Shown: positions 8,501 through 18,522 of the stretch, piece after piece | Position numbering within the stretch: the stretch's first letter is position 1 | How the letters are laid out: each line of letters opens with the position of its first letter | NCBI GenBank assembly: GCA_004431415.1 | Contig: QPMI01000023.1 | Coordinates: forward strand, 62,001 to 126,000 | Length of the DNA stretch: 64,000 bases | Source: Cyanophora paradoxa | Taxonomy: Eukaryota > Glaucocystophyceae > Cyanophorales > Cyanophoraceae | Reading direction: 5' to 3' | Translations under genes and position numbers: made by a program | The notes under the pieces: model-generated | What the model saw: the letters and a program-made list of their open reading frames with translations, nothing else | Told to the model about the DNA's origin: nothing | Database searches by the model: none

Positions 8501-10729
8501 GAGTCGCTGGACAAGTGGTCCCCCGTCGGCCTCGTCGTCTACGACGCCCAGGTCCCCATCGGTCGGCTCAGCCCCCGCCCCCGCCCTCCCCAAACTCGTC
8601 CTCCACCTTACAGAGCGCAGGGGCGACGCCGGAGTACCTCGCGGGCCAGTACATGATCCAGTCGGCCGCCTCGTTCCTCCCCGTCATGGCCCTCGCGCCC
8701 CAGGTGCCCCCCCTAGCCCCCGAGCCCCCGGCCGCTCTCTCGGGATCGATCGAACTTTCGGGATCGATCGAACGCGCAGGAGGGCGAGCGCTGCCTGGAC
8801 ATGGCGGCCGCGCCCGGCGGCAAGACGACCTACATGGGTGCGCAGTTAGCCTAGCCTAGCCTCACACAGCTCAGCTGAGACTGAGACTGAGCGGCGCCGG
8901 CCGCTTGCAGCGGCGCTGATGAAGAACACGGGGACGGTCTTCGCGAACGACTTCAACCGGGACCGCTGCAAGGCGCTCTTCGCGAACTGCGCCCGCCTCG
9001 GCTGCCGCAACGTCGTCATCTCCTCCATGGACGGCCGCAAGTACTGCAAGGCGCGCCCCGCCCCTTAATCTTGTTGTGATGAAAGTGCTTAACCAGCTAG
9101 TTTAATTACTTGAGATTTCAAGGCTGCGTGAAAACCTCGCCCCTCCTCGGCTCTCCTCGGCCCTCCTGACGCCCCCTCCCGCAGGTGATGCGGGGGTTCG
9201 ACCGGGTGCTTCTGGACGCGCCCTGCTCGGGCCTCGGCGTCATCTCCAAGGACCCCTCCATCAAGCTCCAGAAGGCGCGCGCGCCCCTCTCTTTGTATTA
9301 TGTAACGGCGCCTTCTCCCCCTGACTCTTCTTCTGTAGGACGAGAAGGACATCGCGAAGTGCGCGCACATGCAGAAGGAGCTGATCCTCTCCGCCATCGA
9401 CTGCTGCGACGCCGACTCCAAGACCGGCGGCTTCGTCGTGTCCGCCCCCGCCCCCACGCCCGCCCGCCCTTGCCCTCGCCCTCCCTAGCCTGCCCCTCGT
9501 TCGAATCTAGACGGGCCGGCTCGGCTCGCTCGCTCTGCCGCCGCCCCTCCCTCCCTCGCCTCCCTGCCCCGGATTTAGACGGGACCCGTACCCCGCCGTC
9601 GCGCCCTTCGCTTCCGCGGCTCACGCCGCCGCCGTCGCCTTGGCCCCGCAGCTACTCGACGTGCTCGGTCTCGGTGGAGGAGAACGAGGCCGTCGTCGAC
9701 TACGCCCTCAAGAAGCGCGCCGTCCGCGTGCGCACCGTACCCCTCCCCTCCTCCTACCCCTTCTCGCCTGACGGCGGCGGGCGGGGGCAGGTGGTGCCGT
9801 GCGGCCTGGAGTTCGGGCGGCCGGGATTCACCCGCTACCAGCAGCTCCACTTCCACCCCAGGTCCGCATGCGAGAACGCCCCGGGCTGCGTCTCGGCTAG
9901 AACGAACGTTCCGCGGCAGCCTGAAGGAGACGCGGCGCTTCTACCCGCACTCGCACAACATGGACGGCTTCTTCGTCGCTAAGCTCCAGAAGCTCTCCAA
10001 CAAGGTCCCTCCCTCTCTTATGTGTATCCTTTTTGTATTATGCGGGCTTTTGCTCACGTGAGGAGAGCAGATCCCGACGTCGGAGAAGCGGGAGAAGAAG
10101 GAAAAGGCGGACAAGCCGGCGGGGAACGACGCCGAGGGTCCGCCCCGCCCCGCCCCGCCCCGCCCCGCCCGGCGAGCCAGCTGAACGTTCGCCCCCGCCT
10201 TCTCCAAACAGACGGCGAGGCGGGGAAGAAGAAGAAGTCGAAGCCGGGCAAGCGCGACCGCTCCATGATGGTAAGAACCGCTCTCGAGATTCGAATACAT
10301 TAAAAGAGATATCTAATGGCATGCTCGCAGGCCGGGATGCCATCTGCGGCGGGGGCGGGGGCGGGGCGGGCGTCCCGGCCGTCGGCGGAGTCCGGGGGCG
10401 CCCGGGCCTCCACTTCGGGGGCGTCCGGGGACGAGGCGGAGGAGGCGGGGGCGGCCCCGCCCCCCAAGAAGAAGCTCAAGGGCGGCGAGGCGAAGGCGCC
10501 GCCGGCGCCGGCGCCGGCGAACGGGAAGGCAAAGGGCGGCAAGGACAAGGCCGGCGAGGCGAGGAGGTCCTCCGAAGGCTCTGCGGCCAGCGGCGGCGGC
10601 GGCGGCGGCGGCGGCAAGGGCGGGAAGGGCAAGGGCAAGGGCGGCGGCGGCGCGCCGGCGGCGAAGGCCAAGGGCGGCAAGCCCGACGGCGCAAGTCGCG
10701 GCAAGGGCGCCAAGGGCCGCAAGTCCTAG
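5543..10729 (+). CDS. NOP2: NOP2/NSUN1-type 25S/28S rRNA cytosine-C5 methyltransferase
   Basis: Nucleolar m5C methyltransferase of the large-subunit rRNA, also needed for 60S assembly. Exons read: 5543-5619, 5718-5842, 5911-5968, 6058-6208, 6276-6475, 6543-6638, 6713-6762, 6825-6925, 6994-7045, 8325-8414, 8474-8571, 8621-8703, 8780-8837, 8911-9050, 9185-9274, 9339-9439, 9652-9727, 9791-9861, 9920-10004, 10071-10137, 10212-10270, 10331-10729. The N-terminus is Lys-rich then strongly acidic, as in NOP2. The core has [29 protein letters not shown], the SAM loop [12 protein letters not shown], the catalytic Cys motif [17 protein letters not shown] and the second Cys motif [19 protein letters not shown], then [16 protein letters not shown]. 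The C-terminus is a Lys/Gly/Ala-rich low-complexity tail. Introns after exons 7, 10, 14 and 15 appear to use GC donors. The long ninth intron (7046-8324) hosts the snoRNA-like array. The start is chosen because [11 protein letters not shown] begins the only basic exon that splices in frame. Confidence 0.93.
7115..7248 (+). ncRNA. H/ACA snoRNA-like copy 1
   Basis: 134 nt. Numbering within the unit: 5' hairpin with basal stem 1-5/57-61 (GGTCA/TGACC) and upper stem 12-25/31-48; hinge with H box ATAAGA at 64-69; 3' hairpin with basal stem 71-77/122-128 and a ten-pair upper stem 86-95/106-115 (one mismatch); ACA at 129-131 followed by three bases. The base of each upper stem is about 13-15 nt from the H or ACA box, as the pseudouridine guide rule requires. 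This copy has C at unit position 43, which turns a G-U pair into G-C. Confidence 0.78.
7278..7411 (+). ncRNA. H/ACA snoRNA-like copy 2
   Basis: Consensus copy, 134 nt, ending ACATTT. It has the same two-hairpin fold, H box ATAAGA and ACA as copy 1, with T at unit position 43. The pockets are TCAGCC/ACTCTATC (5' hairpin) and CCAATAAA/CATCCA (3' hairpin). Confidence 0.78.
7441..7574 (+). ncRNA. H/ACA snoRNA-like copy 3
   Basis: Appears identical to copy 2 over the 134-nt block, with the same H box, ACA and both pockets. It follows copy 2 after the common 29-nt spacer. Confidence 0.78.
7604..7737 (+). ncRNA. H/ACA snoRNA-like copy 4
   Basis: Differs from the consensus at unit positions 43 (T to C, turning G-U into G-C in the 5' upper stem) and 45 (A to C, in the bulge). 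Pockets, H box and ACA are unchanged. Confidence 0.77.
7767..7900 (+). ncRNA. H/ACA snoRNA-like copy 5
   Basis: Last unit of the tandem run. It ends ACATTC instead of ACATTT; H box, both pockets and all stems are intact. The shared spacer is lost after it and unrelated linker sequence begins at 7901. Confidence 0.77.
7901..8110 (+). other. Structured linker between snoRNA copies 5 and 6
   Basis: This 210-bp linker is not related to the repeat unit. It contains a nested hairpin (CTCG...CGAG around GCCCA...TGGGC, 7930-7973), the H-box-like ATATTA, and a hairpin with a perfect CGCTCT/AGAGCG stem and 7-nt loop near 8019-8037 flanked by GCTAT/ATAGC, followed by an ACA at about 8061. It could be a diverged second H/ACA RNA, but the pockets are irregular and the ACA is too far from the stem. 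Confidence 0.3.
8111..8244 (+). ncRNA. H/ACA snoRNA-like copy 6 (dispersed)
   Basis: A separate 134-nt copy 210 bp after the tandem run. It keeps both hairpins, the H box, both pockets and the ACA, but has T at unit position 128, losing the outermost pair of the 3' basal stem, and ends ACATTC. Conservation of the 134-nt block without the 29-nt spacer fixes the functional limits of the element. Confidence 0.75.
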
Positions 10730-12031
10730 CCGCGCCGCGCGGTGCCTTGGCAAGTCCATAGAGTCGCTTGTAGATGTTCTGAGTTTCCTATAGGTAGATG
10801 TCGAGGAGAATATACCTGACTAGTTCTGTTGTGCTCGTTGCCAAGCTGAAGTGAATGCGCATGGCGGGCATTGCACGCGGAGCTCCCGCGGCAGAGTCCC
10901 GCCCGGTCCGATCCTGGATTCCTGGTCCCGAGTCCCAGCGCTCAGCGGCTGAATCGGCAGGCCCCCCTAGGCCTGAGTTAATTGGCAGGCAAGGGGGGGG
11001 GGGGGGGGGGGGGGTTCGGCCGATCGCGATTCGCGAGATCGGAGATCCGTGTTCCAGTCACGAATCCAGTGTTCTCGCGAATTCGAATCGCCGCCCGATT
11101 CGCCGGCGATCGCGATCGAGATCTGAGCGCGGATCTCCCGGATCTCCGGATCCTCGCCGATTCATCGGGCTCGCGATCGAATATCCTGATCAATTGCAAA
11201 TGCAATCCGATGATCGATCCGATGAGCCGCGGCCCGCGCCGGGCCCGCCGGGGGCGCCGGCCCGGGCGCGGCCGGCCCGCGGCGGCGCGGCCGCGGCGCC
11301 CGCGCCGCGGCCGCGTATACGTATACGTACGTACGTACCGTAGTACCGTATACTAGCAGTAGTATTAATATTACCGTGGTACGTATACGCCGTGACGGGA
11401 CGAGTCCGTAGGACTCCGTACGACTCGGCGAGTACCGTTACTACCGTCACGGGCCTCACGGCGTAGGGCCGTAGGCTACAGTCTATTGCGGCCCAAAATT
11501 TGCGGGTCCATCATGGCATCATGGCATTGCAGGATCGCCTGGATCGGTCTATTGCGGGATCGGATCGGTAGCAGTGTAGCGCGTGTACGTATACGCGATT
11601 TTGAGGTGAAACCCTTAAGGGCAGTGGGGAGCACTTGGCCGGGGCGACGTAGTAGGCGTGCCCGCGGAAGCGGGCGGTGTCTCCTCCAGCCGTCCCGGAG
11701 AGCGCGCATGCGCAGCGCGCTGACACGGACCGTGGCCTGCAGCTGGTCGGTTCCCCATTCGGACTGAGCTCGAGATGGCATTCGAATTCGTCGCAAATTC
11801 GCGATCGAACCATGGCCACTTGCCATTGGCCTCGAAGTCCTCGCGTCTAATCGCAATCATCGCGTATGCATGTATGCTAACGCATACGTGTACTTGGCAC
11901 ACATACATCGCATATGCAGGTGCGACATATATAGGAGCATATGCATACATATGCATACGCATAACCTAGTAATTATATAAGGGCCAGAGCGATTGCCGCC
12001 GCGGCGCTGGGCCAGACTTTAATTTGCCAAG
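10730..12031. other. Intergenic, NOP2 3' flank to Ig-lipase gene
   Basis: No credible exon was found. Contents: a 22-base G run at 10993-11014, GATC/CGATCG-rich stretches (11040-11230), a GC palindrome-rich block (11225-11315), alternating GTAC/GTATAC sequence (11315-11395), a strong hairpin at 11390-11452, and AT-richer sequence with TATGCATA-type repeats (11860-11965). The first exon, and perhaps the signal peptide, of the downstream gene may lie in the last few hundred bases. Confidence 0.5.
11390..11452. repeat. Nested inverted repeat
   Basis: CCGTGACGG (11390-11398) is exactly complementary to CCGTCACGG (11444-11452). Inside it, GAGTCC-GTA-GGACTC (11402-11416) forms a second perfect 6-bp hairpin. 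It could be a cruciform or terminator-like element, or the core of a small structured RNA; nothing identifies its function. Confidence 0.6.
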
Positions 12032-15000
12032 TTGATCATGATCATGAGACTGCGCGGGCGCGCAGCGGACTATGCATATGGCACCACAAACCTCGTAATC
12101 CCTGCAGCTGGTCCTCCAATGCCCTCGGTTTCCGGCCACGGGCCCCTGCAGCTCGCTACTGTACAGGCTGGGAGCGTCATCACCTGCTCATACTCATTAT
12201 CGTACTCGCGTGACGACACGATTCTCCTTGCCCTCGTGCGAGCATCCGAGCCAGAAGGCAGCTCCCTGTTAAACGTGCGAGTGCAATCAAGCTTCAAATC
12301 CATTGTGGGCTTTCGGTTTAGGCTGTCTGACAGGGCTTCCAAGTCTTAAGCTTGGACGATGGCCTCAGTCAAGGGAGCGTGTCGATTCGACTGCTGCCCA
12401 CAGCCACCCCTGGCCAATATGAATGCCGCCTGCTCGTAGATGGCGGTTGCTGGTTCTCGGCCTGCTACACCCTTATAGGCCGAAGCAGTTCATTTATTGT
12501 TCTGGGTGCGCACTGAAGTGCGCACTTGAGGGCTATGGTCAAGCTTACACGGCATTACATGTACAACCCTTAGAGCCAAGATTTTCCGTGTCTGGCCCGA
12601 AAGCGGCAGTCGCTGGCAACAATGTTGCATGCAACTGGACGGGGCCAGGCTATACCGATTCTGATTATATCGCAGTATTCTACACATCCGAGGAGTTGGA
12701 GAGTGATGCTTTCGTGTCAGAAAATAGTTTTAAAGTAAGTTCATCATTGGGGACCGCACTTCTTTTTGTGGCTTCAAATGCCCAGCCTGGAAATGTGGAA
12801 TGCAGGTTTATTTTTTAATGGCCTTCCCGTTTTTTTGAATGGCCTCCAATATCTAGATCGGGCCTCCTATATCTAGATCTGACGACTCTTCTGCTCAGAT
12901 ATCTCCGAGTAAGCACATCTCTATTTCTGTTCGACACGTACCAAACGATGAACCGGAGCGATCCTTTCTATCTGTCTGGTATGCGCATTGCACCATAATG
13001 AATACTTGACGATCCACGTTATAATTACACATGTACACGGCGTGGCAGAGCCCTCGATGTCGGTTAATCTCTCTGTCGACGCTGCTACTCGCCGCGTGTT
13101 CTGCGAGTGGAAAATGGAAGGTCCGATTCCTGCACATATGCATTTTATTATAAAGCTAACGACATGTCTCAGGAATTCCTGCAGAATCAGACTGGATCGG
13201 GCTCTGCAAAAAACCAGCAGCACAGCTGGACTGTCTCAGGCAGACTCAAGCAGTTGCTCAGGGAGCAGGCTCAGTCGTTTGGAGCTTCCCGAGCGCGTCT
13301 GGAGCATATGTGTGCCTCTTCAAGGCCTTGAGAAGATACTCCTCAAGCAACGCATCGCTTGAGATCTCCGACTTAGGTCTTCCGTGTCGCGATCGCAACC
13401 TCCCGGATGCCGGCGCCTGCAGCTGACTTCGGAATCAGATGCCACTGCGACTCCTACCGTCTCGACCCCGTTCAGCGCTGCAACGGCCGGGGATGTAATT
13501 AACTGCACATATACGAGCCCCAACGTGGATGAAGAAAATGACTTTATCGCACTATACGCATTGGAAGGCAACAGTCAGCGCACTGATTACGTGGTCTCCT
13601 CGGGCTATGGTATACAAGTTGGTGGTGGGACGTTCATGTTTAAAATTCCTGCTCGCACGCCCGCCGGGCCCTATGTATGCCGGTACATGACGTGGTCTCT
13701 CTGGCCGTGGTCGCACACTGCAAGAGCCGAGAGCTCCGTTATCAACATAAAAGGTGCAATCGAGCGCGGCAATCGATCAAAAGTCGGCTGCGACTGGATA
13801 TAACGGAGCCCGCGCAGATCTCGATCCGCAGTTTTCCGCGGCCTTCGAAATCCGAAAACGCCCTCTGCGCGCGGGCGGGTCCGTCGAATGTCAGTGGGCG
13901 ATAAGCGTTGGCCTGGAAGAAGACGAAACCTTTGTCAAGAGTTTCGTCGGCGTTTTCCGGAATGAGCTGGATGTTTCTGACTGGTCGGACGCGGCGAGCT
14001 ACGCTCCTTTCACAGCGGATGACATAGGACTCGCCAGGGGATCGAAAACAATTCATATTCCCGCCACAGCAGATCCCGGCGTATACAATTGCCGTTTGGT
14101 ATTTCGAAGAGCGAAATGGGTTTTCTTTTGGTCGTACTTGACGAAAGCCAAGTCGGCTTCGTTCGAAGTGATTGGTACGAGACCGTCAAAAGCTGATTTA
14201 TAATTATCCATAGCAGAATGCATTCAATCTCTCCCTGCAGCTGCATGGTCCATCTTGAGCAACGTCCCCGCGGGGAGCTCAATCGCTGCAGGCGGGAACG
14301 TCTCGTGCTCATGGGAATCGGCGTCTTCTCCAGATTCATCAGTGAAGCTAGCTCTGGTATCACAAGAATCGGATATTGATGGCTGGCCCAAATCTTTCCA
14401 AACAGCACGTCCTTTGCTGACAGCTTCAGGGTCTTACAACCTGACTGTAAGCAATGCCACTGTTCGGGGTCTATATCGGTACGATGCTTCGAATTCGTCG
14501 CATACGTTTCATTATATAACTGATGCCGAGAAGCTTTGATATTTTCTAATTCGGTATTCCAGATGCCTGATTTACAGGCAAACCCGTGAAGAGTCTGTGA
14601 TCATGCCTCTAGCATCCAGCGCTCTGTTTGAAGTCACCTGTGCGCGCCCCCGTCATATATACTCGGCTATAGCTGATGTTTCAACTGATCTACACAACTT
14701 CGCAGCTGCATATGAACAGAGTGTTTTTGTTTCCAGAAGCAATTTTGTGAAGGAAGAGCCCATCTCGTGCTCTTGGCGGTGGTCATCGGGCAGCGGTCCA
14801 TACGACTTTATCGGACTTTATCTATTTTCCGGCGATTGGGAGTTGATTTCATGGAATAAAGATCTGCCCCTGGGGGCTGTGAACGGTGAATTACAATTAT
14901 AACGTGAAGCTTAAGCTTTAGCCTATACTACTAACCTGCGCCTTCATTTGTACAGGAACCGCGACTTTCAGAGTACGCCGTGTGGCCCAAGCTGGACTGT

Positions 15001-17883
15001 ATACGTGCCGATATATGGATGGCTCTGTTTCGTTTACAGGGCCTCTTATGATTGCAAGTAGCAGAATATTTACTGTGTCCGGTGCGCATTAATTCTAGCA
15101 CTCAGAACTCTATACTTCCGTGAGTATATATAAAAATATATCTATTGATGTTCTGCTCAGATCCTGGAATTTTGGTTTCAGTTGCGGCATCGGTTTTTGT
15201 TCGAGGCGATCCTGTTGTTTGCTCTTGGCAGAATTTGGAGGGCTCAGGGTCTAGCTATACAAATGCGCTCGTGAGCGATTTCATAGGTCTGCTGCGGATC
15301 GGTAACCGCTGGACCGAGTTTCGAGTGCCATTGGACTCGGGAAGTTTTTCTGGAAATGCAAGCTTATCTACTAATCAAGCCGTTCGTGGAGGGGGAGAAT
15401 ACGCTTGCGTCTACGCTATTGACAATCTCGAGAATACTGTCCTTGCTATCTCCTCCACTTTCTGGATCGAAGGCAAGTCCAGAGCTTCTGAGGTTTCATA
15501 ATTCTACATATTGTTATATATATTGCTGATCGGGACATGGAATGCCAGAGCTGCCAGAAGCGACGCCCCCTTACGCTGTCATCGCATCGCAAATCGAGGC
15601 ATCGCTCTACGCCTTGATTTCGAATCAAGTTTACAATCATACCTTCCTGCGTGAAGGCCAACGAGTGAAGGTAGGCTGTCAAGGGTATGAGCTTCGCATC
15701 GTGGATATCACTAGCATCGGAACAACCACAGTGGCTGTATTTTTGAATGCTACCAACAAGCACGCAATCCTTGCGTACAAGGGCACATCAAGTGCTCAGG
15801 ACATCTTCGCAGATTTAAGTATAGTTCAGATACCTTGCTTCTTTGATCCGGATTACATGTACAATTTCGCACTGTCGAATCGAACTTTCGGTCGACCCTG
15901 CGGAAAGGTGCACTCGGGCTTCTTCGAGTACTACGCCGGGTGGGTGTTTCTATCTTGACCGCGTTCTCTTCATCAGAAATATTAATTGATTTGGTCATGA
16001 TCACCGCGTGCGTGCATTCTCCAGCGGACTTCAAAGACAAAAAGTCTTCGACTTCTTATGTCATCTTCCCCAGGGCTATAATTTAACTGTGACCGGTACA
16101 CCCAGTTTGCTTGTTCCAATATATATATTGCACGGAAACAAATTTGAGGCCATTCCTAACATAAATATTCAAGGTCATTCTCTTGGCGGAGCTCTTGCAA
16201 CCTTGGCAGCCTTGGACATTGCAACTCATCCGGCATGTTATAATCTTCGCACTTCCATTTCAGTCGTCACTTTTGGAGCTGCCAAGGTGGGGGATGAGCA
16301 GTTCGCGCACCTGTACAGAAGTGCGTCGATTACCACGTCGCGATTCGTTCACGTCTCAGCCGACTACCAAGTCGTGGACACAGTGCCTACCCTGTTGAAT
16401 GGCGATCTCTATGTTCACGTTGCGCCAGCATATTATCTCCCTTGTGAGAGCGACTTCGATCCTGTGACAAGGTGTAGACTAAGCCGTGGTGGTTTGAGCA
16501 TTTCAGGGTTCTTGAATGACCTCACATCTCTCGTTGCTGGAGACGAAACGTCCTTGGAACTTCATGCTATGAACGGCTATCAAAACCAAATAAACTTGCT
16601 TGTCAATCGAAAACATGCAGATGAGCTACGAATGTGCAACTCTCTTTTGCCAATGCAGCAATCCAGACAAGACCCGAATCTTCAAAGTGCGTTTTTGGCA
16701 GTGATCCAATTGAAATCGATATTTTTTCAAAGCGCTTCCAGTTCCATCGATGTACCTTAGCACGGACAACGTGCTGATCGAGACCAAGGAAACCTTCAAA
16801 CAAGTTATCGTGGAGAATGATGGCACATTGCCGTTGTATTTCGAGCTCAAGCTGACGGCTGCTCAAAATTCTTCAGCCTTGGCTCTAGCTGCTTCAAATC
16901 TGCTTGCGATGCGCCGAAACTTTACGATGTGTGCCCGAGTAATCAATCGCGAGCGTTGTGAGCTTACCCCTGGAGCTTTAATAATGGTGTCCTTCTTTCT
17001 TCTAAACACAACGCTGGACACCCTCGCCGCAAACATAACGCTGTCGCTGGTCGCGTTTGGATCCGCCGAGTCGCAGTATAGCATTCAATCCCACAACATA
17101 TCACTTCAAATCTCAGTGAAAGGTGCATACGCGACAAGTGCATTTGCGCCATCATAATTTACTTAATCAAAAGCCCTGAGTACATGCGGTCTGCAGGGCG
17201 ACCGAAAACATGGTCAGCTCCTATGATTACTGCGAGGACATCGACGGGACCAACTGCTCCAAACATCGCTGGGGACTCTCTTGTCGGCGCTGTCATCCTG
17301 GATATACCATTCGCAAACTGGTCGACGCATCTGGAGCTTCGCTTAATCTGGAGCCTTGCACGGGCGGCTGGTGTAAACTCTGACCGCATCCGCGTGCTCG
17401 TGGTTCGACGGGGTCCCACCATCATCGAGTTCGAGATCCAAAACCGCGCCCCGGCTCCAGGAGTTCCATCAGCAGCCACCGCTGCACGCAATTTGAAGTC
17501 CAAATTGCAGTCAGGCTTTCTTGATCTTGGTCCAGATCTTCCTGTGCTCGCAGGAGCCTTCGAAGGTAATCCCGCTTCTATTGACCACTTCAATTGACCG
17601 CTTCTTCGACTGGCATGTTGATTGCTTTGTGCGCACAGAATCCGTGCCAAAGCCCAGCCTTACACCAGGCGACGTATCGGTAGCCGAGTCACTATCACCG
17701 GCATCCCCAGCGAATCGGCACCCTGTGCCTGTGGGAATAATTGCTACCGCGGTTTGCGGCTTCGTGGCTGCTGCTGCTGTTGTTACAGCAGCGGCGCTTT
17801 GTGCGAAAAAGCGGCGGAGGCTGGGACCGGCCTCAACAGAAATGCAAGCAATTTTCCACGAACTCGCCGAAGTTTCCGGATAA
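12032..17883 (+). CDS. Ig-like-repeat class-3 lipase, single-pass membrane protein
   Basis: Exons from about 12,100 to 15,470 encode roughly eight related beta-sandwich repeats. Each has a Cys-x-Trp/Tyr centre (VACNWTG, VECQWAI, ISCSWRW, VVCSWQN), a following D-[WF]-I-[GA]-L motif in several copies (SDWIGLCKK, NDFIALYAL, YDFIGLYLF, SDFIGLLRI) and an end like PGQYECRL or AGLYTCRYM. A class-3 (alpha/beta hydrolase) lipase follows from about 15,590: AILAYKGTSSAQD, VHSGFFEYYAG, then LTVTGHSLGGALATLAALD, spliced across an intron in the Gly-His of the nucleophile elbow. Candidate triad: Ser at 16172-16189, Asp in VVDTVPT (16377) and His in ELHAMNGY (16563). A further beta-rich region leads to a C-terminal transmembrane helix (VGIIATAVCGFVAAAAVVTA) and a short basic tail with stop at 17883. 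It probably acts on acyl esters outside the cell or in the secretory lumen. The start and any signal peptide are not resolved. Confidence 0.82.
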
Positions 17884-18522
17884 GTTTCGAGGCCTCGCGA
17901 TCGGCTACGCGGTCCGGCCGATCGCGAGAGCCGCTGGAAACAGCGGCGCGTGGGGAGGGGGGGTAATCCCCTCCCTGCCTGGCCAGACCTATCCGAACAA
18001 TTTGGTTTTCGAGGCTTGGCTATAGCTATTCGAAATCGTTTCTCTTCATTCTCGGCTTACAAATTTGGTCATCTTTTTTACGCTGGATTATACATGCCTT
18101 AGCGCGAGATCGGGGGGGGCCTATGCATGCATGGGAACATGGGTTCGCGGGGGATGGGGGGCGGGGGATGGGGGGAAGGGGGCGGGAGGAGGAAGAGGGG
18201 AGGGGGGGGGGCGGAAGGGGGGGAGGGGGGGCGGGGAGGAGGAGGGGCGGGGTGGGGGTGGGGGGTGGGGGGTGGGGGGTGGGGGTGTGGGTGGGGGGTG
18301 AGGGGGGGGCGAGGGGGGCGCGTGTGCCACGGTGGAGGGATGGTTGCGGGCTTGCACTTGCGTGTGTCGTGCGGGTTTCTGCCGCTGAGCGAAAATGCCG
18401 AGTCTCCGTCAACAGCCCTCTCCGGCGCCTGCCGCAGTGCTCTATCCTGCTTTTCTCAAACCCCCCTCCCCGCTGCTTTGCACGAAAAAGTCTCGAGAGG
18501 TCCTCTTCAGCAGACGAGATCC
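17884..18522. other. Convergent intergenic region, Ig-lipase / TBCK
   Basis: Both neighbouring genes end here. A very G-rich block at about 18114-18320 (GGGGGGT and GGGGA units) is followed by ordinary sequence up to the TBCK stop. I see no gene. The G-rich block is the 3' flank of both genes. Confidence 0.5.
18114..18320 (+). repeat. G-rich tract, potential G-quadruplex
   Basis: Dense runs of three to nine G separated by one or two bases on the plus strand, including a short minisatellite of GGGGGGT units around 18245-18300. It lies between two convergent genes, where G-rich RNA could pause or end transcription of the plus-strand gene. Confidence 0.6.

Noticed and set aside
9066-9180. C/D snoRNA candidate in a NOP2 intron (C-box-like GTGATGA, CTGA downstream)
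   Set aside because: There is no terminal stem around the boxes and no convincing C'/D' pair. One C box alone is weak.
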